A stretch of 64,000 bases of DNA from Erythroxylum novogranatense (taxonomy: Eukaryota; Streptophyta; Magnoliopsida; Malpighiales; Erythroxylaceae): NCBI GenBank assembly GCA_029891385.1, contig CM057233.1, positions 36,625,540-36,689,539 on the forward strand, in the 5' to 3' direction. This document shows positions 1 to 9,167 of this stretch, in pieces. The notes beneath the pieces were generated by a model. That model did not search any database. It was not told where the DNA came from and worked only from the letters and a program-made list of their open reading frames with translations. Position 1 is the stretch's first letter; every line of letters begins with the position of its first letter. The position numbers were made by a program, and so were the translations under genes.

Positions 1-45
1 TTTAAACTTCCTAAGAAGCATCTTCACTTATAATGCTCATATCTT
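1..45 (-). repeat. Left part of LTR C, cut off by the window edge
   Basis: This stretch continues directly into 4827 once element A and one copy of its 5-bp target duplication are removed. The rejoined sequence matches solo LTR I near 39405-39440, which shares the cttataatgatcatatct segment and what follows. It is therefore the left piece of an LTR interrupted by element A. By comparison with LTR I, about 1 kb of this LTR should lie left of the window. Confidence 0.7.
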
Positions 46-1269
46 TGTTAGCGATCTAGAAGGGGGGGTTGAATATATCTTTAAATCTTTTTGAGAATTT
101 CTACAATAAAATCAGAAGTTAATTCACACAATAGTAATTTAAACAAATTTAAATACAAAGAGTAGGGAAGAAGATCAAACACTGTTTTTATAGAGGTTCG
201 GTGCTAAGACCTACGTCCTCTACCTAAGCTCCCACTTAGGATTTTGCAAACCACTTTATTACACACTTTGTAGTTCAGTGTGAACTCTTACAATCCCGCT
301 TAATTTCCGACTCAAGCTACCTTTACACTTGATTTGTCTTCCGGCACAAATCCTATCAATACCGCTTGATTTCCGGCTCAAGCAACCTTTACAGATGATT
401 TGTCTTCCAAGACAAATCCTACCAACAATACTTGATTTCCATTGTTACCTCACACGTGACCTACCACTAGTCACTTAATTTGTAAAAGAAATAGGATAAA
501 GATCTAAGAACAAGTGCTCAATACAAACGTAAACAAAGTAAGAACAATGATGAGCAATTTGGAGCAAGATAAGAGTATTTTGGCTTCTAGAACTTGTGTC
601 ACTTCTTCATCAATCATCCACCCTTTATATAAGAAGAAATATAGCTGTTGGGACTTATTCTAGCCGTTGCTAGATTGAAATGACCGTTCCTTAATAATCT
701 CCCTTCCATTTTTGGCTAATTGGACCGTTGGAATTAATGTGTTGTACCCATAAGTCGACTTGTCGAGTTGTATAAGTCGACTTGTGACCATAAGTTGACT
801 CGAGTTGTATAAGTCGACTTGTGACAACATTTTACGTAAACTTGCATCTCCGCTCTTCTATAAGTCGACTTGTGATGTGTAAGTCGACTTGTGGTCCACG
901 ATAAGTCGACTTGTATGCTGTTAGTGACTTTGTGTCCACGATAAGTCGACTTAGATCTTTGTTAGTGGACTTGTGTTGACATATCTTCATATATTAGTTG
1001 ACATATGATGTTCTAGTGGACTTATGTAAGCTTCAACGGTAATATCCACTCAAATCTTCTATAATCTTCATTATTTAAGCCTCTTTCACTTATAGGAAAC
1101 TTCCATCTTGATTCTTCAATGATTAAACACTTGCCCATCTTGATTTGTACAATTCTTTCATTGAATATCAATCCCAAAATACCTGAAACAATTTCTTAAC
1201 CAATTCTATACATTTTATTATTATCAAAACATAAGTGGAATTAATTTGTTAACCACCATTGGTCCAACA
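46..1269 (-). repeat. Element A, 3' LTR (left copy)
   Basis: The plus strand reads TGTTAGCGATC at the left end and GGTCCAACA at the right end. It is near-identical to 3636-4821 over its full length. It contains a roughly 65-bp tandem repeat at about 290-440 (units with CGGCTCAAG and TTTGTCTTCCGGC) and an array of AAGTCGACTT palindromes at 752-1024. Several palindromes are mutated here but intact in the other LTR. Confidence 0.92.
752..1024. repeat. AAGTCGACTT palindrome array, left LTR of A
   Basis: About ten spaced copies of the 10-bp palindrome (A/T)AGTCGACTT, variably followed by GTG. Several copies have lost the central CG, for example AGTTGACT, AGTGACTT and AGTGGACT. The matching copies in the right LTR (4342-4576) mostly keep it. 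Confidence 0.88.
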
Positions 1270-1271
1270 AT

Positions 1272-1680
1272 CTCCCCCTTTTTGATAATGACAAAATACT
1301 TAGAAATTGTTTAAGAAATGAAAACAAAGAAACATTGATCAAGATTTTTATACCTTGTCATTTTGGTTAGAAGTCTCCCCCTCAATCATATAAATCATTG
1401 AATTTTAATAACCTTGAAAAATCAATTAAAATTTTAACAAACTCCCCCTTAATCAAATAACTAATGAATATCCAATTTCTCATTTTTCTCCCCCTTTTTG
1501 TCATAATCAAAACAACTAATACAAACCAACAATAGATGAAATATGGCAATCACATTAAATAGAGAAACAAGTCATCAAATACAAATAGTCTCAAATCAAG
1601 CACACTCCCCCTCAATCAAATGACGGTGACTAAAAGATACCAATTATCAATTTCCAATATTACTCCCCCTTTTTGTCATA
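1272..1680 (-). promoter_or_regulatory. Multiple polypurine tracts of element A
   Basis: Six copies of CTCCCCCT on the plus strand (near 1272, 1376, 1442, 1488, 1604 and 1663) read as AGGGGGAG on the element's strand. Three are extended to AAAAAGGGGGAG. The copy abutting the 3' LTR at 1270-1283 is the expected plus-strand primer. The upstream copies match the multi-PPT layout known in Sireviruses. Confidence 0.75.
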
Positions 1681-1856
1681 ATTAAAAACAATATGAAAAA
1701 TGAAAAATAGTCGCAAATGCAGTCCATAAACAAACAAAACAACAAACACAAATAATGGCAATAGTCATTACATAACAATCCAACAATGAAAACAAATATC
1801 ATAAAGTCATAATAAGCACCACACTCTTGAAATAGCATAAGAATCTGTGTAGACAT

Positions 1857-1910
1857 GAGTCGACTTGTTTACCTCCATAAGTCGACTTATCAACCTTCAT
1901 TAGTCGACTT
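1857..1910. repeat. Internal cluster of AGTCGACTT palindromes in element A
   Basis: Three copies of AGTCGACTT occur inside the internal region, about 20 bp apart, next to the place where the protease frame stops matching the family. They resemble the LTR arrays at 752-1024 and 4342-4576. This suggests that the pol deletion joined protease sequence to an LTR-like or 3' non-coding array. Confidence 0.7.
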
Positions 1911-1929
1911 TGTTGTTGTCTCTACTTAT

Positions 1930-1959
1930 ATGCCTTGAACTTCCACTATCAGTGTACCA
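1930..1959 (-). pseudogene. Relic of the copia protease active site in element A
   Basis: Minus-strand translation gives WYTDSGSSRH, which matches the copia protease start (W-Y-x-D-S-G) with the catalytic aspartate present. It lies out of frame with the preceding gag and is lost within about ten codons. This places the pol deletion breakpoint just inside the protease, around 1915-1930. Confidence 0.72.
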
Positions 1960-1975
1960 TGTGCTTGGTGGATCT

Positions 1976-3634
1976 TCATTCCTTGCTTGTGCCTACAACT
2001 GAAACATCCTTTCTTCTCATTGGTACCCAAGCCATCTTGGGTCCATTTTGGTTAGTCATATAAACCACATTAGAAGGTATTGTACCTTTTACCACCCAGA
2101 TTTTCTTAACCTTAACACATCTCCTAATACTTTTACATGCAATTTCTATATGACCATCTTTCAAGCATCTAGTACATTGAGCAACTTTTCCATCCTTGGT
2201 AAATTTGGAAATTAAAGAACAATCTCTATTATAAGGATCATATCCCAAACCATGTTTAGAAATAGAATATCTTTGTAAAGACAACATCTCTTCAAACTTT
2301 GCATTTCCACCAGCAAATTTTCCAACCACATAAGAAAATTCCTTTCTAAGTCTATCAAGCTCACAAGTAAGACTTTCTTTTTCAGCAAGACATGTAGAAT
2401 GATCTTCCTTAGGACAATCTAAATCATCAATCGTCTAATGTAAAGCATTATTTTTAGCAACTAGTTCTCTTATTTTCTTTCTCAATTTTTTATTGATCTC
2501 AATAGCTTCTTCAAAATCAATTTGTAAAGCGTTAAAAGAATCTATAAGATCTTGATCAATGAAATGTACCTCATCTTCATCATCACTTGTTGAGAAGCTA
2601 TTTGCCATAAGTGCTAGGTTGTTTTCATCATTGCTTTGAAATGCTTCCTCATCATCACTCCACGTGGCTATAAGGCTAGCTTTCTTTTTCCCTTTGTCAT
2701 TTTTCTAGAGATTTGAATTTGAGGATGAGCTTTTCTTTTCGTCATAACCCTTGGATCTTCTTTCCATGGCAAATTTCTTCCTTTCTCCATTTCTTTCACC
2801 ATTTAATTCCTTCCTCTGATTTTTGAGAAGTCCCTTGAATTTTCTCAAATTTCTGGCATACATTGCCATTTCTTCATCATCCTCTTCTTCATCTATTTCT
2901 TCATCACTTTCATCAAGAGAAGAAGTATTAGCTTTTAAAGTAATTGACTTTTGTGACTTACCTCTACCTCCTCTGGATTTGAGAATGATCTCATAGTTGA
3001 TAAGTGATCCCACCAAGGCGTTGAATTCCAGATGATTGAGATCTTTGGATTCCATAATTGCTGTGACTTGTGAGTCCCATTCTTTCGGTAGTGAGCGAAG
3101 AATCTTCTTCACCTTCTCGCTATCTGTCATGTGCTTTCCAAGGTTGCCTAATTCATTTATGATTTCTTCAAAACGATCAAGCATAATGGAAATAGACTCA
3201 CCTTCCTTCATGACAAACATTTCATAGTCATGGAGAAGTATGTTGATCTTTGTTTCCTGACATGGTTGGTTCCTTCGTGGGTGATGTAAGTCTTTCCCAC
3301 ATTTCTTTAGCGCTGTACACGAGTTAACTCGGTTTCTTTCCTCAACTGTGAGAGCGCAATAGATTAGCTTCATCGCTTTAGCGTTGATGTAGGCTTGCCT
3401 CCAAATATGGTCATCGTATTCCACTTCGCTTTTAACTCACCATTTTCTTTTAACGGTGGTCAGGACCAAGATAATTATCTTCCAATATTCTACTCCCTCG
3501 CTAATGTTGTGGTACTTCATAGGATTTTTCCAAGAAGAATAATTAGTACCATTAAATAAAGGAGGCGCATTATTAGTATTACCTTCTTCCGCCAAGTTAT
3601 TGTGTGCCATCCCGGATACTTCGCTCGATACCAA
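1976..3634 (-). pseudogene. gag: Copia-type gag of element A, interrupted by three stop codons
   Basis: One minus-strand frame of about 552 codons encodes a capsid/nucleocapsid polyprotein. It starts at 3634 and keeps frame to a stop at 1976-1978. The N-terminal part has the copia gag motif around residues 25-35 (FNGTNYSSWK). The middle has the UBN2-type capsid segment (3424-2990). A lysine-rich and acidic stretch and a coiled-coil-like segment follow. A CX2CX4HX4C zinc knuckle (CTRCLKDGHIEIAC) lies near 2150-2190, and a PKMAWVP motif follows. In-frame stops occur at 3437-3439 (TGA after a tryptophan), 2705-2707 (TAG) and near 2437 (TAG). There are no frame shifts in gag, so decay is recent. 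No integrase or reverse transcriptase follows. Confidence 0.87.
3623..3633 (-). promoter_or_regulatory. Primer binding site of element A
   Basis: The minus strand reads TGGTATCGAGC two bases inside the right LTR. It resembles the TGGTATCAGAGC site complementary to initiator tRNA-Met. This fixes the element's direction as minus and the right LTR as its 5' LTR. Confidence 0.82.
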
Positions 3635-3635
3635 T

Positions 3636-4821
3636 TGTTAGCGATCTAGAAGGGGGTTGAATAGATCTTTAAATCTTTTGAGAATTTCTACAATAAAATC
3701 GAAGTTAATTCACACAATAGTAATTTAAACAAATTTAAATACAAAGAGTAGGAAGAAGATCAAACACTGCTTTTATAGAGGTTGGTCTTTAAGACTCCAC
3801 GCCCTCTACCTAAGCTCCCACTTAGGATTTTGCAAACCACTTTATTACACACTTTGTAGTTCAGTGTGAACTCTTACAATCCCGCTTAATTTTCGGCTCA
3901 AGCTACCTTTACACTTGATTTGTCTTCCGGCACAAATCCTACCAATATCACTTGATTTTCGACTCAAGCAACCTTTACAGATGATTTGTCTTCCGGCACA
4001 AATCCTACCAACAATACTTGATTTCTGGCTCAAGCTACCTCACACGTGACCTACCACTAGTCACTCAATTTGTAAAAGAAATAGGATAAAGATCTAAGAA
4101 CAAGTGCTCAATACAAATGTAAACAAAGTAAGAACAATGATGAGCAATTTGGAGCAAGATAAGAGTATTTTGGCTTCTAGAACTTGTGTCACTTCTTCAT
4201 CAATCATCCACCCTTTATATAAGAAGAAATATAGCTGTTGGGACTTATTCTAGCCGTTGCTAGATTGAAATGACCGTTCCTTAATAATCTCCCTTCCATT
4301 TTTGGCTAATTGGACCGTTGGAATTAATGTGATGTACCCATAAGTCGACTTGTCGAGTTGTATAAATCGACTTGTGACCATAAGTCGACTTGTCGAGTTG
4401 TATAAGTCGACTTGTGACAACATTTTACGTAAACTTGCATCTCCGCTCTTCTATAAGTCGACTTGTGATGTGTAAGTCGACTTATGGTCCACGATAAGTC
4501 GACTTGTATGCTGTTAGTCGACTTGTGTTGACATATCTTCATATATTAGTTGACATATGATGTTCTAGTCGACTTATGTAAGCTTCAACGGTAATATCCA
4601 CTCAAATCTTCTATAATCTTCATTATTTAAGCCTCTTTCACTTATAGGAAACTTCCATCTTGATTCTTCAATGATTAAACACTTGCCCATCTTGATTTGT
4701 ACAATTCTTTCATTGAATATCAATCCCAAAATACCTGAAACAATTTCTTAACCAATTCTATACATTTTATTATTATCAAAACATAAGTGGAATTAATTTG
4801 TCAACCACCATTGGTCCAACA
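3636..4821 (-). repeat. Element A, 5' LTR (right copy)
   Basis: Starts TGTTAGCGATC and ends GGTCCAACA on the plus strand, adjacent to the primer site on the left and the ATCTT duplication on the right. It drives transcription of A toward lower coordinates. It differs from the left copy by scattered substitutions and small indels, many of them CG to TG or CA. Confidence 0.92.
4342..4576. repeat. AAGTCGACTT palindrome array, right LTR of A
   Basis: Nine spaced copies of (A/T)AGTCGACTT or a one-base variant (AAATCGACTT), typically followed by GTG or ATG. Each contains a SalI-type GTCGAC core. The array is more intact than its partner at 752-1024. Confidence 0.88.
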
Positions 4822-4826
4822 ATCTT

Positions 4827-7586
4827 TTCACTCCGATATCCTAAATTTGCATACTTTATAACGTTGGAAAGCTAAGAGGATCATCTATAACTTTTATTAA
4901 GATATCTTGGTCAAAATCATCATAGATTAATACAAAATTTCTTCTGAACTCAGAACACACAATTTACCCTCATGAAAACTTGAAATTTATCCCAACTTCA
5001 CTTCCTTAATTGCACATCATTCATAACAATTCAACTTCCAATTGGAATTCATCAAAATCTCAACCTCAATTCGTTTGAATCTTCATATTCAACATCTCTA
5101 AATTCATAACATCTCACTGAAGTGTATATATATATATATATATATTCATGCTCTACATTTATCATCCTCATCCATACATCATTCATAATTCATTAACAAA
5201 AAATAAGAATTTACAAAACTTCAATGTCATTCGAAGCCACAATACATTAATGCTCCAGAATCTCTAAAGTACACAAGATACTTGAATAATAATTGCTCAA
5301 AATGTAATTACAGCTTTGTTTACATAAATCTCTCCAAAGCAAAACAAAACATGCAAATTCGGATTTAGTCCTTGATTCACTTTTACTTGATCTCTTATTC
5401 TTCACCTGAAGATGGGGAAAGAGAGGGGTGAGCTCGAAAGCTCGTAGGTAACAGTTTTATAAATGGTAATAAGAAAAAACCATTTGAAACTTTCATGATT
5501 ATAGCAAAACCTCATTGAAAATTTATAAAATATTCATTTCTCAAAATTGTCAACTTGTCAAGCAAATTCACACTTCACCCAAGTCAAACAATCATCAAAC
5601 TTATCAACACATGAAAACACATAAACACATCATAATGGTTTGGGTAGGTCCATATTCATGAAGCACTACACATTCCCATATAATGGTCCTGTGTAGCCGT
5701 AAACTTGAGGGAGTCCTTGAAGGAGCTCCGTGCCACTAGTGGGCAGGCGGGAGAAGCCTATTCTTGGGTCAGCGTGCACGTGACGGTTCTTGAGGGACTA
5801 TCACAAACCCATTTAACATGAAGTTCATAAACTTGAAAACATTTGGCCCATATGGCACATTTTTTAAAAACTTGACTTTCATGGGCATGCACCATTCATA
5901 TGCAATTCTATCATCATTTCACAACTTCACAATCAAAAGTATATGCCAATGATAATAATCCTTTCTCAAATCATGTGAAGGCAACATGTACCACAATTAC
6001 GAAGCATTTGGCAATCATTCTCAAAAATTCATTTACAAAAAGCATGTGAAAATTTGCAAGCATTCAGAGAACAATAAATGCGCTTTTATCAAGTAGTTGG
6101 AAAAATCAATTAATTGCATTTATTGTAAGAACATTTATAGCTTATTAACTCAATTATAAAAATGTCACCCACCTTAATTCCTTGCTTGAAACTTGACTCA
6201 AATTGCCTCCCCTTGATCTTGATTCCTCTTGCCTCTCTTAATCTCCTTCATCCATGGCAAAATCTCCAAATCAATAGACATCCAAATTGAACAACCCATA
6301 AGACATAATCACCAAAATTGGTCTTAGAAAACTTAAACCCATACCATTCTTAAGCCATAAGAACCAAAATCTCTCTAAAAATCCAACAAATCAAAATCCA
6401 TTCTTACCTTGAATCTTCACCAAATGAATAGTTTGATGGCTTGAATGAGAGCTCTCTTCCTCTTCTTCCTTTTTCCTTCTTGCATCAACTTCAAAATCCC
6501 TCTAGAAAACCAAGAAATGAAGAACCCTAGTTTTTCCTCTTTTTCTCCCCTCTTTCTCTCTTTTTCGTGCTTCTCTCTACTCTCTCTTTCTAATTCACGT
6601 TTTTGCTTCTTCTAACTGAAAGACAACTCATTTCTCTTACCTTTTATACCACTAATGTTTGCACAAAGTCTAATTTGCCCTTACTTATATGCCTTGCAAC
6701 TTAAATAACTTAAGTGGTCTTCCAATTTTGCCCTTCATGCAAACTTATCACCTTAATACAATAATTCAATCAACCCATGCCATATGATCTTACTCAAATT
6801 AACATGCTAATTAACTTCCATTAACATGCTAATTAATTCCACAAAATACCCTATTAAGACCTCAAAAATCATTTAAATCATGCTTAACTTCTTCCGAAAA
6901 TCAACACTCTTTTCTAATGATGCAATTGAAGGAATTTGCTTGTACTTCCTTTTAGAGAAATGTTATTCATTGTCTTAATTTTCTAATAACATCAAAATCA
7001 TTCAATTTGGTTCAGAAATCTAAAAGTTATACCCAAACATTTCCAAACTGATCTTATACTGAAATGATATTTTGTACTCAACTCCCATCTGAAAATTGAT
7101 ATTCTTAGAGACTAAATAAAAATTCGATTTCATCAGACAATTTGTAACCCTATTTCTCTAGTTTAATCCAAATTAAGAATAATCTCATTCTGATAACTGG
7201 AGCAAAATTTATGGCTCGAACACTTTCGGACTGTTACTAAACCGAGACTGTACACTATACAAAACTTCCCTCCAAAAATTAAAAGTCTTAAGGACTGAAT
7301 TGAAATTCGATTCCTTCAGATAACTTGTAGCTCCATGTCTCCAGTTTAGTTAGAAACAAGAATCAACTCGTTTGGGACTCTACAGATCAAAATATCATTA
7401 AAATACTGAAGCATGTTCAGTAAAATATCCAACTCATACTCTATTTATCGATCCTCTCACTTGATTCAATCAATCTTTTCTGCTTTATTTCAAATTCAAG
7501 AATTCTCCTTTTCTATACACATGAAGAATCGCCAAAAATTTCTCATTTAATAGTTCTAGCTTCCAAGGAAAGTTCGAAGCCCAACA
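4827..7586 (-). repeat. LTR C: long gypsy-type LTR, main part
   Basis: Non-coding, AT-rich sequence colinear with solo LTR I (39425-41265). Shared blocks are the 'catactttata...tggaaagcta' segment, a 'gatgggg...ggtgagct' block at about 5410-5450, a 'gtaacccacctt-attccttgctt' block near 6165-6190, and a pyrimidine-rich block near 6460-6560. It ends GCCCAACA at 7586 and is followed by AATCA, which matches the uninterrupted sequence in B's right LTR (16205-16212). It is therefore an LTR inserted into B's left LTR. Its other end lies off the left edge, so solo LTR versus full element is undecided. The roughly 100-bp shared module occurs twice here (7120-7245 and 7300-7410). Confidence 0.75.
5124..5145. 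repeat. (TA)n microsatellite
   Basis: About eleven TA units within LTR C. It looks like an ordinary simple repeat. Confidence 0.9.
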
Positions 7587-9019
7587 AATCACACAATTTC
7601 TAAAACCAGAAATGTTATCATATTATATCAAAAATCATAATTTACATTGTTTCATATAATACAATACTATCCATGTTTTACAACATTATCCTATGTGCAT
7701 AAACAACTCAGGAATGCAATAAACATGAAAGAAACAACAATGTCCTCAATCCCAACTGAACGACCTTTGAGCCAAATCTAACTTTAACAGTTGCACAAAA
7801 TATGCTTCTGTGGAGTCTTAGAAGCTAGGTCATGTCACTCTCGTACTTGAAAAGCAACGGTGCAATTTTGATGAGTTTTGTGAACTTAACAAAGTAACTA
7901 TCCTCGATGGTTCACTCATGTCATAAAACAAGATTAATTATAGCATGTAATCGTACAGTTCAAATTCACTTGATAAGTATCAATGACTATCACAGATATC
8001 TCATTTCTCAGTTAAACAGTTTAGTCATATAACAACATTTACATAGCTTTGCAAATCATTCAATGAATTCAAATCATATGCAAATGTTATATGTATAAGA
8101 CCCACGTTCATTTTTATCTTGTTGTGACTGTGTGCTTTTTACAACATCCCGAAGCATTGAGCTCAGTTAGTCAGTTTGCGACTCATTGATCACAGTGAGC
8201 CATAGGCTCGAACCACATATGTGGGAGCTTGAAGCTCTTATCAGTAACAATATCGGTAGCAACATCAATCACAACTCTTTATATTACATACATTGGAATG
8301 AAGTGTATGCCACTATTTGATCATTAAATTCAATCATTTTCATTTTCATGTAATATAACAATATATCGGTCACAATATTAGTTAGAATAATAGTCATAGT
8401 AGCAGTAGTTATCGGACTAGGTTCGACATTCAACTTTTTAGTTGAGAATCATAAAATCATTTAGGCAGTCACATTCATATTCAAACAACACTTCCAATGT
8501 CATTTCCATGTATCGAAATGCCTCGGAAAAATATTGTCTGGAATCCAATACACAGTCAACACATTTTAATACAGTTCAGTAAAATAGAAATACATTTCAG
8601 TAAGATACAAAACAATAAGTTGAGACCATCTTAGGTTACTCACAGTATGCTCTAAACAGCTATTGCCTTGAAGTCCCGATAATGTCTGGGTGCTGTCGCT
8701 CAATGCGTCCCTCTATATATATAATACATACACATATCACAATATTGCACAATTATGTATCCATTAATGCACATTCATGTATGCCGAATATATACAATGC
8801 ATGTTCATGACAATTTCGGGTTTCTAATGATTAATCTTACCATAATATTCATTTGGATATCTACATTCTATTGATTAACTCATATTTGTCTAAAGATACA
8901 CTTTTGGGTCCATTTTGCACAATTAATTTTGGATTGGGCCGAGACCCTCACCAGCCAGGTATTGTCCCCTTTGGTAGCCAGGTCCTTTAGTGAACCCTAT
9001 CCCCTCTTGGGGGCATGCG

Positions 9020-9101
9020 GGAGTCGAACCTGTGACCACAGGGTTTTATTGCGTTGAGACGCACGCCTCTTACCATTGAGCTACCTCTTACCATTGAGCT
9101 A
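9020..9101 (-). promoter_or_regulatory. Pol III-type boxes, left arm of the foldback
   Basis: On the minus strand, box A (TAGCTCAATGGTAAGAG) occurs twice, at 9085-9101 and 9067-9083, because of an 18-bp duplication. Box B GGTTCGACTCC lies at 9020-9030 and fits the tRNA consensus GGTTCGANTCC exactly. It points away from the palindrome centre. Confidence 0.75.
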
Positions 9102-9103
9102 CG

Positions 9104-9167
9104 TAGCTCAATGGTAAGAGGCGTGCGTCTCAACGCAACAAAACCCTGTGGTCACAGGTTCAACTCC
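9104..9167 (+). promoter_or_regulatory. Pol III-type boxes, right arm of the foldback
   Basis: Box A TAGCTCAATGGTAAGAG lies at 9104-9120 and box B GGTTCAACTCC at 9157-9167. Compared with the left arm, box B has one CG-to-CA change. Spacing between the boxes is tRNA-like, but no full cloverleaf with paired acceptor ends could be drawn, so this is not called as a tRNA gene. Confidence 0.72.

Larger units (their letters stand above)
46..4821 (-). mobile_element. Element A: gag-only, Sirevirus-like Ty1/copia retrotransposon
   Basis: A complete LTR element on the minus strand, flanked by the 5-bp duplication ATCTT (41-45 and 4822-4826). Its LTRs are 1224 and 1186 bp with TG...CA ends (46-1269 and 3636-4821). 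The internal region of about 2.4 kb holds a tRNA-iMet-like primer site, one gag frame, a roughly 10-codon start of the protease, and several polypurine tracts. Integrase, reverse transcriptase and RNase H are absent. Repeated polypurine tracts and palindromic LTR arrays are known traits of Sireviruses; the assignment to that genus is inference from those traits and the long gag. It would need proteins supplied in trans to move. It is inserted in LTR C. Confidence 0.9.

Noticed and set aside
1647..1856. Hydrophobic minus-strand frame as an envelope-like ORF of element A
   Set aside because: Sireviruses can carry one between pol and the 3' LTR, but this frame is short, AT-rich and includes a polypurine tract. 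Nothing beyond hydrophobicity supports it.
6880..6911. Right end of LTR C at 6906 (AATCAACA followed by CTCTT)
   Set aside because: It resembles the end of LTR I, but the sequence continues with LTR-type modules to 7586, where GCCCAACA is followed by AATCA matching the other B LTR.
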